From Tillus elongatus (lineage: Eukaryota > Arthropoda > Insecta > Coleoptera > Cleridae): 64,000 nucleotides of DNA. This document shows positions 46,452 through 59,277 of the stretch, in pieces. The translations under genes and the position numbers were made by a program. The notes below the pieces were generated by a model. That model saw only the letters and a list, made by a program, of their open reading frames with translations. It was not told the DNA's origin and ran no database searches. The stretch's first letter is position 1. The number at the start of each line of letters is the position of its first letter. The stretch is from NCBI GenBank assembly GCA_964006375.1, contig OZ023265.1:10325795-10389794 (forward strand), read 5' to 3'.

Positions 46452-46532
<81 letters not shown>
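46452..46532. repeat. (TA)n microsatellite
   Basis: Lies within the 3' hairpin region, splitting it. Confidence 0.97.
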
Positions 46533-46535
<3 letters not shown>

Positions 46536-46741
46536 TGATTTTTTAAAAATAAAAATTCACTAAAAATTCTTGGACATGTGGATTAGCATTTCAAGTAGCG
46601 GTATTTCTTTTTAATAGACTAAAGTGTATTCCAAAATTGATATGTGACGTCATCCTATTTTTTTAAAATGTCAACCCTAGCTTTTTGACCATTTTTAAAA
46701 TGTCATGTTACAGAAAAGTACCAAATTTCAAATGTTTATTC

Positions 46742-47262
46742 CGTGAAGATACCTTATATACTTCACAAATCAGGCCAAACATCGAATACTGCTCCCACAT
46801 CTGCGGTGCCGCTGCCGCTTCTACACTCGCTATCCTGGACTCCATTCAGAAGAGAGCTATACGTCTCATCGGTGACCCTACCCTCACCCAAAGGCTGCCA
46901 TCCCTTGCCCACCGCCGTGCCGTTGGTGACCTCTCTCTCTCTTTTATAGATATCTGCTCGGGCACTGCTCAGGGGAGCTTTCTTCCATAGTTCCTCCACC
47001 TGCTGCCCCCAACAGATCTACCAGGGGAACAGAACGAATGCACCCTTTTACTGTTCAGGTCACCAGACATAGAACATCTTGTTATGCCCGCTCTTTTGCC
47101 CCGAGGACTCCCAAGTTGTGGAATTCCTTGCCCACACATGTTTTTCCTTCTCCTCCGAACTTCCAAACCTTCAAGTCCAGAATTAACAAGTTGCCCCTTT
47201 CCTCCTTGTCCACATCCACGGTATGATAGTATTTAGGCTGTAAGCCCTCGTGGTGTGTCGTT
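46742..47262 (+). pseudogene. Jockey-type LINE 3' end
   Basis: Frames with shifts: YTSQIRPNIEYCSHICGAAA, ILDSIQKRAIRLIGDPTLTQ, LAHRRAVGDLSLSF, then HPFTVQVTRHRTSCYARSFA, KLWNSLPTHVFPSPPNFQTF and KSRINKLPLSSL with a stop. This is the C-terminal domain and 3' end shared with 60559-61505. The 3' terminus TAAGCCCTCGTGGTGTG is followed by a short A-rich stretch. It is 5' truncated in the RT thumb. Confidence 0.85.
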
Positions 47263-47343
47263 GAAATATAAATGTTATAGGTAGGTACGTGTGTGATTTT
47301 CCTTTTACTTACATTCAAACTGCGGTTTGAGTAATATATAGAT

Positions 47344-47416
47344 GCATGCACAATAAGCCAAAGGCTGCCGTGCTATCGGGGCGACAAGGGCGCGGACGAG
47401 CCCTAAGAGAAAAAAT
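47344..47416 (+). mobile_element. GC70 short retroposon, copy 3
   Basis: The only copy in + orientation: GCATGCACAATAAGCC, CTATCGGGGCGACAAGGGCG, GACGAGCCCTAAGAG then A6. The duplication ATATATAGAT lies at 47334-47343 and 47417-47426 (low complexity, so slightly weaker). The unit is 73 bp. Confidence 0.8.
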
Positions 47417-47612
47417 ATATATAGATAGGTATTTTTTGGGTGATGAATAAAAAGGCTTTTTCTTTCCGAACAAATATTTTATTCCTTGACCCGACACGTT
47501 TCGACCCTTTTTAACAGGTCATCCTCAGGGGAATCTAGAATTTACAAAAGGCTTGTCAGAAAAACTGAGTTTTCCGGTAGGCTGCTTGTGCGAGGGTACA
47601 GCACAGGAATAT
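47417..47612 (-). mobile_element. Penelope-like 3' end fragment
   Basis: It contains the CTGAGGATGACC ... GGGTCGAAACGTGTCGG arrangement on the minus strand, preceded by unrecognised sequence. No reverse transcriptase remains; assignment is by the hammerhead-like core. Confidence 0.4.
47490..47531 (-). ncRNA. Hammerhead-ribozyme-like motif
   Basis: Minus strand: stem I CCC, CTGAGGA, one extra T, stem II GACC-TGTTAAAAAG-GGTC, GAAA, a 4-nt minimal stem III CGTG, TC, and stem I return GGG. The CTGANGA and GAAA cores are intact. As in the 4.4-kb and 18.6-kb motifs there is one base between the core and stem II. Confidence 0.45.
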
Positions 47613-47614
47613 AA

Positions 47615-48655
47615 GATAAAACTCTAGACGGAGCAAGGGTCTACTTGAAATGAATTTTCTGTAAATATTTTAGTAAAATGAAGGGCAATGACGGTTAAAT
47701 CTGAAACTTAAGGGTTCGCAGAACTCTTCTTGCAACATTTTCTTTTCACAATCCGTATTAGTTTTACGTTCTTTGCCTAAACATTGTCAATTTTTTTTTA
47801 AAGAAAATTCCCTAAAAAAGAAAATTTGAATCACCAGCGACTTATGGGCCATCCTGCGATTGTAGAAATATTTTTTAAGATGTACTTCAAGCCACCCTAT
47901 AATTAATGTATACAATTTTTTTTCGTATCTTGCATAAAACAGATATATTAGGCTTTAAGATTTTTTACGAAAATTCGAAAAAAATGATATACCATTGACC
48001 AATAAACTCTATAGCCAATAAAACTGCCAAAGTATCAGAGAAAGGGTCTATTTGAAATGAATTTTCTGGGAATATTTTAGTAAAATGACGATTGAAACTA
48101 AGACTTCAGGCTTTGTAAAGCATTCTTCTTGAGACATTTTCCTTCCATAGCTGATATTATTTTCAGGTTCATTGCCTAAATATTACCAATTTTGACGTTT
48201 TAAATCGCGACTTTGACGTTTTGGGGAAATCCCAAATTCATTTTTCTTTAAATGCCTGTAACTTTTTTGTCCTTTAACCTACAGAGCTAAATTTTGGTAG
48301 GTAACTTACCTATAATGATATAAACCCGCGTACCAATTTGGTTGCCCTTACTTTGTTAATTCCGGAGATATAAATTTTTTTCGAAAGAAAACACAACAGT
48401 TTCCGGGAAAACCTTGGCGGATTTTCCTGGCTAACGAACTTATCCAAGTCACTTGCGAAAGGAAGGTACTCATCAAGTTTTATCAAAATCGGTCCATTAT
48501 TTTTTTAGTTATAGGTGTGACACAAATATATAAACATCGACCTCGGATTTGGGTTCCAGGGGTCCTAAATAGCGCTCATTTGAAGAAATTTTTTCAAAAT
48601 TCAAAAGTCGGGAACTTCTCATTAGTGATTTTTTTAAAGAAAATTCACTAAAATG
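47615..48655 (+). mobile_element. H-family long copy without a TA tract
   Basis: Starts CTCTAGACGGAGCAAGG, a reduced 5' block, then the long domain twice in part (GGGTCTACTTGAAATGAATT at 47638 and GGGTCTATTTGAAATGAATT at 48044). The end is GAGTTATAGGTGTGACAC-type sequence, the 3' block TTGGGTTCCAGGGGTCCTAA and a hairpin ending at about 48652. Where other copies have (TA)n there is only ACAAATATATAAAC. Confidence 0.75.
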
Positions 48656-49502
48656 GGTTTCTCTTGATAATAGAGAGATATCGATTGTAACACCTTGGAA
48701 AAAATTATTCAAATGAGCCTGTTTTAGGGCCTTTACTCCAATCTTCAAGATCTGTTTAAATTTAAAGTGTTAAGCCTAGTAATATGTCGTACTAATAGTG
48801 TACAATTCTTATGAAAATTCACTACGATAATGCACTAGCTTTGTCTCGTAATTTTTATCCGATAAGTCGATGTGTCCTTTGAAAAATCCAGATTCTACAA
48901 TAGCTGCACGCTTGCTTGTCCTCTAATACAGAGACCATCTGCAACCCAGGTCTCTTTTATTGTTTTATTACAATAATTTCCTGGCGTACATACGAGACAT
49001 TGACGCTATTAAGTGAAATGGACGTCGTTCTGTATTGTACATGTATTATTACGACATTTGTCAAAAGTAACATCCTTGTGTAAGAGGGAACCATACCATT
49101 ACAGTTAATTAAATAGTATCGGAGCAACAGACAGAGAATGTGAGGTTTCTACCGCAATAATTCGGGAGTCCGCTGTCTCTTCATGAGAAAGAACAGAACA
49201 AAAAAAGGGTATAGGTAGTTATAGTAATTTGGTGTCCAATAATGCCCCCTCGTCCAGGGACGAATCTGGCTCGATCTACACAGATGGTGTGAAATTGGAT
49301 TAATTTTTTCGTCTGCTGCAAGATTATTAACTAACAGTTTTTTTTTCCATTTAATCTCTTGCATATGTTCTTCCTAAGCGACAAAGTTCAATCTGTGTTA
49401 CATGATCTACAATTAAAGGGTTTAATACAAATAATATGTATATGACGTATATGACGAGATATAAAGGTATAAAAAAAGGTTTTGGTGAAACCTTCATCTT
49501 AG
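48656..49502. other. Unassigned DNA with an isolated H-family 5' block
   Basis: 48811-48850 is an inverted H 5' block (GAAAATTCACTACGATAATG). The rest has no recognised gene. Confidence 0.35.
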
Positions 49503-49580
49503 TTTTTTTTTCCCTCATGGCTCGTCCGCGGCTTTGCCGCCCCGATAGCACTGCAGCCCTTGGCCTATTGTGCGTGTTTG
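49503..49580 (-). mobile_element. GC70 short retroposon, copy 4
   Basis: T run, then CCCTCATGGCTCGTCCGCGG, CCGCCCCGATAGCACTGCAG and CCTATTGTGCGTGTTTG on the + strand; sense is minus. Only a weak 7-bp duplication (TTAGTTT) is visible. Confidence 0.75.
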
Positions 49581-49602
49581 TTTTAGTTTAGTTATGCTTC
49601 TG

Positions 49603-49603
<1 letters not shown>

Positions 49604-49689
<86 letters not shown>

Positions 49690-49691
49690 TA

Positions 49692-49755
<64 letters not shown>
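49604..49755. repeat. (TA)n microsatellite, left of the DD41D element
   Basis: About 150 bp of TA with two interruptions, ending exactly at the element terminus CAGGGTCGCTG. Confidence 0.97.
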
Positions 49756-49758
<3 letters not shown>

Positions 49759-51820
49759 GGTCGCTGATAAGTCTGGAAACGGTCGATTATCCGGGAAAAT
49801 ATACAAGGTGTCGAAAAAAGTTTTATACAAAAGTTTTTGGGTTCTTCAATGTCTACTAGGCGGTGATAATTTCATTTATACAGGGTTGGTCATACAGGCG
49901 TGGCACACCAATATTAATTTTTTTTTAATGGAACACCATATATATTATTCGATATTTCAATCCTTCTCTTAATTTTGAGCAACATTTATCAGAAGCATGA
50001 TGTACATAAACTCAATCGTTTCCGGGTAAAAAAAATAAATAAAAATAAACGCTATTGTTTTTAAAATCTATTGGATGAAGAACAAAAATAAATGAAAAGT
50101 AGAATATCTCTTGAAAACAATCTGTGAGTGTGAAAAGAACCGGTTGCGATGTTTTTAACATTGTTTGGAATCCTATTTTATAAGATGTTCAAAGTGTTCT
50201 CCATTGACCTCCTGACAATAATGAATTCGCTTAACAAAACATTGCACTGCATTTACAAGAGCGTTTTGAGGAATGTTATTAATTTCATGCACAATCCTTG
50301 CTTGCAACTCTTCAATATTCTGCGGTCTATTTTGGTAAATTAAATTTTTTACATGACCCCACAAAAAAAGTCAAGCGGCGTCATGTCGGGAGACCTAGCT
50401 GGCCATTCAATAGTTCCCCTGCGCCCTATCCATCTGCCAGGAAAGGTTTGATTCAGATATTCCCGTACCTCAATTCCAAAATGAGGGGGTGCCCCATCCT
50501 GCTGAAACCATATTTCTTCCGCTGGTAGATTTGGGTCGTTATTGTTCGGAAATAATCGACTTACGTCTGGAACAATTGATTCTTGCAAAAGTGTCAAATA
50601 TCGAGCAGAGTTCAAATTACCGTGTATAAAATAAGGTCCTATGATATGTCCACCAATAATAGCACACCAAACATTTACTTTTTGCGGTCTTTGGGTGTGA
50701 ATTTGTTCCATCCAATGTAGGTTTTCGTCTGACCAGTACCTACAGTTGTGTCGGTTGACTTGTCCATTCAAACAAAATGTAGATTCGTCGGAAAACAAAA
50801 TGTGGTTGGCAAAGTTAAAATTTTGGCGTAACTTCTCCATAATAAGTTCACAGAACTCGATTCTGCGATCAAAATCGTCTTCACTCAGTTCTTGCAATAA
50901 ATGAATTTTATATGGACGGAACTTTTCCCGCTTCGTAATCTTTTGAATTGAATATCGACTCATATTGTGATTTAAAGCCAATTGCTGTGCCGAAGTTTTC
51001 GGATTTTCCACCACATCCAATATTACATTCAAAGAATTTTCTTCATTTGTAACGGTTACTGGCCTTCCAGTTCTAGGTTTATCCTTGATACCGCCAGTTT
51101 CGTGAAAACGATGCAAAGTTTTCGAAACTGTGGATTTGGAGATCGATTCCCGCTCAGGATGCAACTCATAGAACATAATCACCACTTGAGCAAAACTTCG
51201 TGTTCTATCACCGTACCCTATCATCATTAAAATTTCGATACGTTCGGTTTCACTTAAACTTGCCATTTTGCACAAAAACTGTTGACACTAAATTACTAAT
51301 GTTTCAAAACTGTTGACACTGAATGAATGTTTGACATTCGTTGTCCTGGAAACATTTTAAAACAAAAGAATAATACTGCGTTTCTTATGGGCATCTTATC
51401 TTATCTTGGGATTCCAAACAATGTTAAAAACATCGCAACCGGTTCTTTTCACACTCACAGATTGTTTTCAAGAGATATTCTACTTTTCATTTATTTTTGT
51501 TCTTCATCCAATAGATTTTAAAAACAGTAGCGTTTATTTTTATTTATTTTTTTACCCGGAAACGATTGAGTTTATGTACATCATGCTCCTGATAAATGTT
51601 GCTCAAAATTAAGACAGGATTGAAATATCGAATAATATATAGGGTGTTCCATTAAAAAAAAAATATATTGGTGTGCCACGCCTGTATGACCAACCCTGTA
51701 TAAATAAAATTATCACCGCCTAGTAGACATTGAAGAACCCAAAAACTTTTGTATAAAACTTTTTTCGACACCTTGTATATTTTCCCGGATAATCGACCGT
51801 TTCCAGACTTATCAGCGACC

Positions 51821-51823
<3 letters not shown>
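49756..51823 (-). mobile_element. DD41D mariner-family element, nearly intact, long TIRs
   Basis: Terminal inverted repeats 49756-50173 (418 bp) and 51409-51823 (415 bp) differ by only a handful of bases and small indels. Termini CAGGGTCGCTGATAAGTCTG and its complement abut TA on both sides, as expected for TA-target insertion; here the target was a TA tract. The transposase gene fills the interior and its stop codon coincides with the inner edge of the left repeat. Total length is about 2068 bp. Confidence 0.95.
50173..51266 (-). CDS. DD41D mariner transposase with one frameshift
   Basis: The start ATG at 51266-51264 gives MASLSETERIEILMMIGYGD, a DUF4817-like N-terminus. Next are a helix-turn-helix region (ISKSTVSKTLHRFHETGG), GRPVTVTNEENSLNVIL and a second HTH-like segment (LALNHNMSRYSIQKITKREK). 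The DDE domain follows: ILFSDESTFCLNGQVNRHNC (first Asp), IWFQQDGAPPHFGIEVREYL (second), and SPDMTPLDFF (third). 41 residues separate the last two Asp. At about 50352-50360 a run of seven T (coding strand) shifts the frame. In the other frame the protein continues with LIYQNRPQNIEELQARIVHE and ends GEHFEHLIK at the 50173 stop. Only this one lesion was seen, so it is a young copy or the shift is a sequencing error. The enzyme would cut at TA sites. Confidence 0.9.

Positions 51824-51910
<87 letters not shown>
51824..51910. repeat. (TA)n microsatellite, right of the DD41D element
   Basis: Begins at the right terminus of the element and grades into (TAT)n at 51911-51925. Confidence 0.97.
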
Positions 51911-51914
<4 letters not shown>

Positions 51915-52139
51915 ATTATTATTATAAACAGGTGTTTCACACACTTATGGAATAAAATTCATTATTTAGTAAAAAAAATAGTTTTTGTAGAAAACGCTGA
52001 GACACATGAAGTTTAATTTGTCGAACATTATCTTATAATCATAGTTAAAAAAATTAAACACCCACCATTTTACCCCCACATTTTTTTTAAATCTTTTATT
52101 AACAACCCTACATATTTTTATCACACTTCGATGCCTCAC

Positions 52140-53645
<1,506 letters not shown>

Positions 53646-53794
53646 TCTGAATGCGGAGATATCCCATATGTATGGTCTAATATTACAGTTTTCAATACAG
53701 GCTGGACATTTAATATCGGAATATTAAAACTAAGCAGTTTACCCTGATATTCAAATTTCGAAAATAAACTTAATGAAAACACCCCTTTCTTATA

Positions 53795-54619
53795 ATAAAT
53801 GTTCAAAATGTTCTCCATTCACTTGCACACAACCAAATAATCTGCTCTGGAATTCTTTCCTAACTCTGTTCAACACGTCAGGCGTTACCTTCCTAATTTC
53901 TGTTGTTATTTTCATTTTCAAATCATCTAAATCAGCAGGTTGCGTTTTATACATTCTGTTTTTAAAGTATCCCCATAAAAATAAATCAAGAGGTGTAAGA
54001 TCTGGTTATCTAGCGGACCATTCTACGAAACTTTTTCGTCCAATCCATCTTTGTGGAAATACTCCCGTACTTGAAGAGCAAAGGGGGGCGGTGCACCATC
54101 TTGCTGAAACCATATCCTTTCATGGAGCATATTAGGTTTCATTACATTTGGATACAATTCTGCTAACATTGGGACAACTTGTTCTCTTAGCATTTCTAAA
54201 TATCTTGGACCGTTTAGATTTTCTATTAAAACAGGTCCAACTACGTGATCACCAATGATACCAGTCCAAACGTTCAACTTCTGAGGACGCTGAGTGTGCG
54301 TTTGTCGCATCCAGAGGGGGGTTTCGGCAGCCCAGTATCTGCAATTTTGCCTGTTTACATCGCCATTCAAAATAAATGTTGCTACATCGGAAAACAGACC
54401 GTCAGCAGAAGAAATAACATTTGTATGTAACATGTCCAGCAGTTCACAAAATTGCAGTCTTATATCAGAATCACCGTCACTCAACTCTTGAACTTGTGGT
54501 AGTTTATAGGGATGCATTTTTTCGTTTTTGAGACACCTTAAAACTGTTGATTGACTAACATCATTTTCACGTGCAACTTGACGCGTACAAGTTGTTGCTT
54601 CTTCTCGAAAAGCCAATAA
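53795..54619 (-). pseudogene. DD41D-type mariner transposase relic
   Basis: Minus-strand order: TTCTRQVARENDVSQSTVLR-like HTH, MHPYKLPQVQELSDGDSDIR, LFSDVATFILNGDVNRQNCR (first Asp), THTQRPQKLNVWTGIIGDHV and IWFQQDGAPPPFALQVREYF (second Asp). After a frameshift come LTPLDLFLWGYFKNRM (third Asp) and a C-terminus ending VNGEHFEHLL. The N-terminus is cut off at 54620 by an H-family repeat. It is related to, but clearly diverged from, the transposase at 50173. Confidence 0.85.
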
Positions 54620-55525
54620 AATAAAATTCGCTACCAAAACGCACTTACTGCGTCTCGTTTTTTTTCTTACAAACATGCATCATATTTCGATATAAAATGC
54701 AAAAATGCAATAATATAAGGGTGCTAAAAAAAACAATTGTAGGGATAACCAACGACTTATGGACCACCTGTGATTGTCAAAATATTTTTATAAGATGCAG
54801 CTTAAGACACCCTATAATTAACGTATACAATTTTTTCACGTAGCTTGTATAATAACAATTATATTGAGCTTTACCGTAGAAATGAGTCACTCTGTATATA
54901 TCTAAACAGATAACAACTGAAAGTAAACCTGAATATGTGGGCTAGCGGCCCTAGTTTGCGCTTATTTGAAAATTAGCTAAAAATTATAGACCATTAAACC
55001 ATATACTTAACTAAACCTACAGCCAAAGCATCAGAGAAAGGGTCTATTTGAGATGAATTTTAGTAAAATGAAGGAAAATGGCGGTTGAAGCTGAAACGAA
55101 AGGGTTTGCAGAACACCCTTCTGGTGACATTTTGTTTACATAATCCATACTTGTTTTAGGTTCTTTGTCTAAATATTGCGAATTATGACGTTTCAAATCG
55201 CGACTTTGACGTTTTGAGGAAAACTCCAAACTTTGTTTCTTTAACTGCCCATAACTTTTTTGTCTTCAGACGTACAGAACTAAATTTTAGCACATGGTTC
55301 ACTCTTTATAATACAAACAAGTGTACCAGATTTGGTTGCCCTTACTTTGCGATTTTCGGAGATATGAATTTTTTCCGAAAGAAGACACAAAATTTTCCGG
55401 GAAAACCCGCGCCGATTTTCCTGGCTAACGAACTTATCCAAGTCACTTGCAAAAGGAAGGTACTTACTTACCACATTTGATTAAAATCGGCCTATTATTT
55501 TTTGAGTTATCGATGTGCTGTACAC
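54620..55525 (+). mobile_element. H-family long domain copy
   Basis: Starts with the inverted 5' block (AAAATTCGCTACCAAAACGC). The long domain (AACCAACGACTTATGGACCA, GGGTCTATTTGAGATGAATT, CTTATCCAAGTCACTTGC) ends at TTTTTTGAGTTATCGATGTG. An extra copy of the 3' block (GGGCTAGCGGCCCTAGTTTG) is inserted at about 54915-54970. It truncates the transposase relic at 53795-54619, so it is the younger insertion. Confidence 0.7.
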
Positions 55526-55731
55526 AGTAAACCGACCAATAGAAGTTCAACAGGCAGGCCTCACGTACAATCTCAGGCATAGACCACGCTGGAACGATCA
55601 TAGTCAGTATCGTGCTGAATGAAACAGGAAGGTTCGAAACTGCAGTCCACGTAAACCAATAAAAAATCACAAAAAGTACAGCAAACAAATAAAAGTGTAT
55701 ATTTAAAAGTGATTACAGTGTAGTGCAACAT

Positions 55732-55735
<4 letters not shown>
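55526..55735 (+). mobile_element. Penelope-like 3' region, second copy
   Basis: Inverted match to 4329-4530. A degraded hammerhead-like core lies at 55612-55651 (CTGAATGA, GGTTCGAAAC, TGCAG). As at 4.3 kb, a TA tract follows, here at 55736. Confidence 0.5.

Positions 55736-55813
<78 letters not shown>
55736..55813. repeat. (TA)n microsatellite
   Basis: Followed by a diverged H-family 3' block (GACCTTGGTTATGGGTTGTA). Confidence 0.97.
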
Positions 55814-55817
<4 letters not shown>

Positions 55818-56579
55818 ACGGACCTTGGTTATGGGTTGTAGGGGCCCTAATTGTGTAATGAACATCCTGTTTGATAGGCACATGTATCCTCCAATTATAA
55901 TTTTTAACTACGTAATGGTAAAAATATAGAATACACTCCTGCATTCTTCTCGTACCCCAATGAAGAACAGATACCAGCATCAGTTTCCGTCTGTGTTGCA
56001 GCTACGGACACAATGCCGGCCTGCCTGCCTGCCACTTTCCGTATGGCCTCATTCTTGTTGCTGTTATGTGTTACATAATCTCAACAGGTGTTCTCTCCAT
56101 TCTCAACCATCTCATAGCCCACTATTATCAGTTATTCATATGTTCACCGTCGTCTTCATACTCTTGCGTTATGGTAGGTTGGCTTCATTCTGCCAAATAA
56201 TTATTTAGTTATTACTTCCACATCGTCAATACGTGTGGAAGCAGGGCATCAGCGACACACCTTTTCAAATTACTAATTTATTATAACTCAACTATTTTCT
56301 TACAAGAAATACACTAACTATTATTTTTCTCTATTACTAAATGTCTATACCACTATAGTTCACTTCTCGCTTTCTATTATCGTTTGTTCCGCATAAACAC
56401 CGACTTACTGACTGTTTCATTTGCCGCCTGCTTATCTATACTGTCTATGGTAATTCCAGACCTTTCTACATTCTTCCATCTGTCACTTCTCGTTCCCTCA
56501 CGAAATATAAATCCAGTGTGTGTGTGTGTGTGTGAAGAGTGGTCTAGCCTCGAGCTTGTAGCCTCATTGGCCACAGACT
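55814..56579. other. Unassigned DNA
   Basis: No coding frame was supported. Short CTGCC and TG runs occur at about 56020 and 56517-56534. Confidence 0.3.
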
Positions 56580-56588
56580 TTTGCAGTT

Positions 56589-56655
56589 TTTTTTTTGTTC
56601 CCTCAGGGCTAGTCCGCGGCCTTGCCGCCCCGATAGCACCGCAACCCTTGGTTGA
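56589..56655 (-). mobile_element. GC70 short retroposon, copy 5
   Basis: T run, GTTCCCTCAGGGCTAGTCCG, GCCGCCCCGATAGCACCGCA, CCCTTGGTTGA on +. Duplication TTTGCAGTT at 56580-56588 and 56656-56664. 67 bp including the A run. Confidence 0.85.
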
Positions 56656-56936
56656 TTTGCAGTTACATGTTTCTTCTATCGAAATAAACATAAAATATCC
56701 TTTCTTAGTCATTTAATGTTTGGAAATTACCCGTATTAAACAGTCATTGGATGTGGCTTTTTTTAACGTGAAGAATACAAACTGTCCACACTCCCTTTAT
56801 TCGTCGTATTCATGTCGTCGCAGGCAAATCATGCCACGACCACTACACGTGGAGTAGCTGCTGCAGCATCTGGGAACACTTTCACAATACATTATCTTAC
56901 GAATTTTCTTAATCTTGATTGCTGATACTTTTTTTT

Positions 56937-57662
56937 TCAACAACACACCACGAGGGCTCACAGCCTAAATACTATCGTACCGTGGGTGTCGACAAGGAGG
57001 AAAGAGGCAACTTGTTAATTCTGGACTTGAAGGTTTGGAGGTTCGGAGGAGAAGGAAAAACATGTGCCGGCAAGGGATTCCACAACTTGGAAGTCCTCGG
57101 GACACACTGCCTGTCGTGGATTAGACTGTGTTTTTCAATAAATTTTAGTAATTCGGTGTTTATATACTTTTCCATCACTTTAGAGACTACTGAAAGGAGA
57201 GAAATAGGCCTGTAGTTGCTAGGAAGCGCTTTGGATCATTTCTTGGGGGCGGGTTGTACTCGAGCAGTTTTCCAGTTACAAGGAATATGCCTCTATTGTA
57301 AGATGTCTGAAACAGACGAGTCAGGATAGGAGCAAGTTCTGGTACGCATTTTTTGAGAACAATTGCTGGGATCTCATCATGGCCAGAGGCTTTCCTGGTA
57401 TTAAGAGAAGAGAGCATCTTTCGTACCTTTTTAGTTTTGAAAATGCAATCCGTCATTTTATGCGCGACATTGGGGACTGTTGGTGGTTGACCATTTGGAG
57501 GTGGGTTGAGAGTAGAATTGCTGACGAACAACGAGGCAAAAAGTTCAGCCTTGCCCAGGGCGTTAGAAACAATTTCATCCCCTGAAACAAGAGGTGGGAA
57601 CGTGCACTTGCAGAAATTATTCTCAATATATTCAGCAAGAGTCCAGAAGGGTTTGCTGCCGA
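56937..57662 (-). pseudogene. Jockey-type LINE, internally deleted copy
   Basis: From the 3' terminus (CAACACACCACGAGGGCTCA at 56938) it covers only the last part of the C-terminal domain (KLWNPLPAHVFPSPPNLQTF). At about 57107 it jumps to the RT region (MEKYINTELLKFIEKHSLIH in sense order before the jump, and MTDCIFKTKKVRKMLSSLNT upstream). The whole palm with YADD is missing. The left end lies in the region before the finger domain. Confidence 0.85.
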
Positions 57663-57734
57663 TAATGAGCTTTCACTCATATACTTATTAGTTCCCCTAC
57701 AAGATCCACCAAAAATGTACGTCGGGCTTCTTGG

Positions 57735-57890
57735 TAGGAGTCGTATTGGACTTCGTCGTATCATCAGGGTCCTAACAGGCCACTGCTAGACCTTACATTG
57801 GTGGGTGTGAGATGGGCCTATTTGCTGGGAATGTTGAGAAACGGAAAATCACTACCTGTGTGAATGTGATGCTTTTAGAAGTCTTTTAGC
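57735..57890 (+). pseudogene. LINE RNase H/C-terminal fragment
   Basis: A short frame with stops reads RIGLRRIIRVLTGHC ... DGPICWEC, then NHYLCECDAF. The TGHC ... C..C ... H..CEC pattern is seen after the RNase H domain of some LINEs. It is too short to place in a clade. Confidence 0.4.
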
Positions 57891-58035
57891 AGAAATGTGC
57901 ATAGGGGCACTTGTACATGGGTGATGTTCCGACATTTTTGGAAAGGGCCTTTTCTCCCATACAAAATGATGTTTGAACGATTTCACTATCTTAACAAAAA
58001 GTTGTTGCATGTTAACTTCAACCTGAGGCACCCTG

Positions 58036-58925
58036 TATTACTAAGTGAGATGTAAGACACGAAGCACGTGCCGCCCTCTCGTTGCGGAACCAAGTAGTAT
58101 GTTGGCACGGCAGGTCCAAATAATACAAAGTGTTAAAAAATAGAGACTGTATACAACCGACTAACAATTTCGTAAATTGTCAGTCCTGGCCCATTTCTAC
58201 CCTAATATAGGGACAATGTATGTAAGGTTAGATGTATTATCATCATAATTAGAACCGTAGACCGGTTTCGCTCTAATTAGAGCTCGTCAGTATGGCTTAC
58301 TAATTGCAGCGAAAATATATCTATAAAGTATTACGGTTATGGTAGCCAGCCTTCCAAGACTAAGTGAGATATAAGACGCGAAGCACGTGTCGCCATCTCG
58401 TTGCGGAACCAAGTAGTATGTTGTCACGGCAGCTCCAAATAACACAAACTGTTAAAAAATAGAGACTGTATACAACCAACTAACAATTTAGTATATTGTC
58501 AGCCCTGACCCATTTCGACCCTAATATATGGACAAAGTATGTAAGGCTGGCTACTATAGCCGTATTACTTTATAGGTGTATTTTCGCTGCAATTAGTATG
58601 CCGTACTGACGAGCTCTAATTAAAGCGAAACCGGTCTACGGTTCTAATTGTGGTGAGAATGCATCTAGACTTACATACTTTGTCCCTATATTAGGGTAGA
58701 AATGGGCCAGGGCTGGCAATTTACGAAATTGTTGGTTGGTTGTATACAGTCTCTATTTTTTAACACTTTGTGTTATTTGGAGCTGCCGTGACAACATACT
58801 ACTTGGTTCCGTAACGAGATGGCGGCACTTGCTTCGTGTCTTATATCTCACTTAGTGTTGGAAGGCTGGCTACCATAGCAGTATTACTTTATAGGTGTAT
58901 TTTCGCTGCAATTAGTATGCCGCAC
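58036..58925. repeat. Foldback repeat cluster, copy 3
   Basis: Two direct units start CTAAGTGAGATRTAAGACRC at 58041 and 58360 (about 319 bp apart). An inverted unit ends near 58855 (ATCTCACTTAGTGTTGGAAG). Inner motifs (ACCGGTTTCGCTCTAATTAG, GTCAGCCCTGACCCATTTC) are shared with the 7.5-kb and 32-kb copies. No coding capacity. Confidence 0.8.
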
Positions 58926-59196
58926 AGTAGGTTAGATGTGGAAAAAATGTATTTATTCTATATGTCATATAAGCCACATTATCTTCTCTTTGTGTTCTTA
59001 GAGAGTGAATATGATTTATTTTAGCTATTATATTCGAATTCACTTTCAGTTGACATTACGTGATGTGTTCAAAGTTACCTAAGAATCGTACTTAAAAAAA
59101 TCTGAAAAAGTGTTTTCAGGTTCAACGTTTTAATTTTTGAATAAGAAATGGCTTAATGGGTTTCAGTATTTTTAACGAGTAAGTAGGAAACTTGAC

Positions 59197-59200
<4 letters not shown>

Positions 59201-59274
<74 letters not shown>
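59201..59274. repeat. (TA)n microsatellite
   Basis: TA tract not attached to a recognised element. Confidence 0.97.

Positions 59275-59275
<1 letters not shown>

Positions 59276-59277
<2 letters not shown>

Noticed and set aside
49756..51823. LTR retrotransposon, given the roughly 415-bp terminal repeats
   Set aside because: The repeats are inverted, not direct, the gene is a DDE transposase, and TA flanks both ends.
57758..57790. Another hammerhead core on the minus strand (CTGATGATACGACGAAG)
   Set aside because: Stem II is too short, GAAA is absent, and the segment reads as LINE coding sequence on the other strand.
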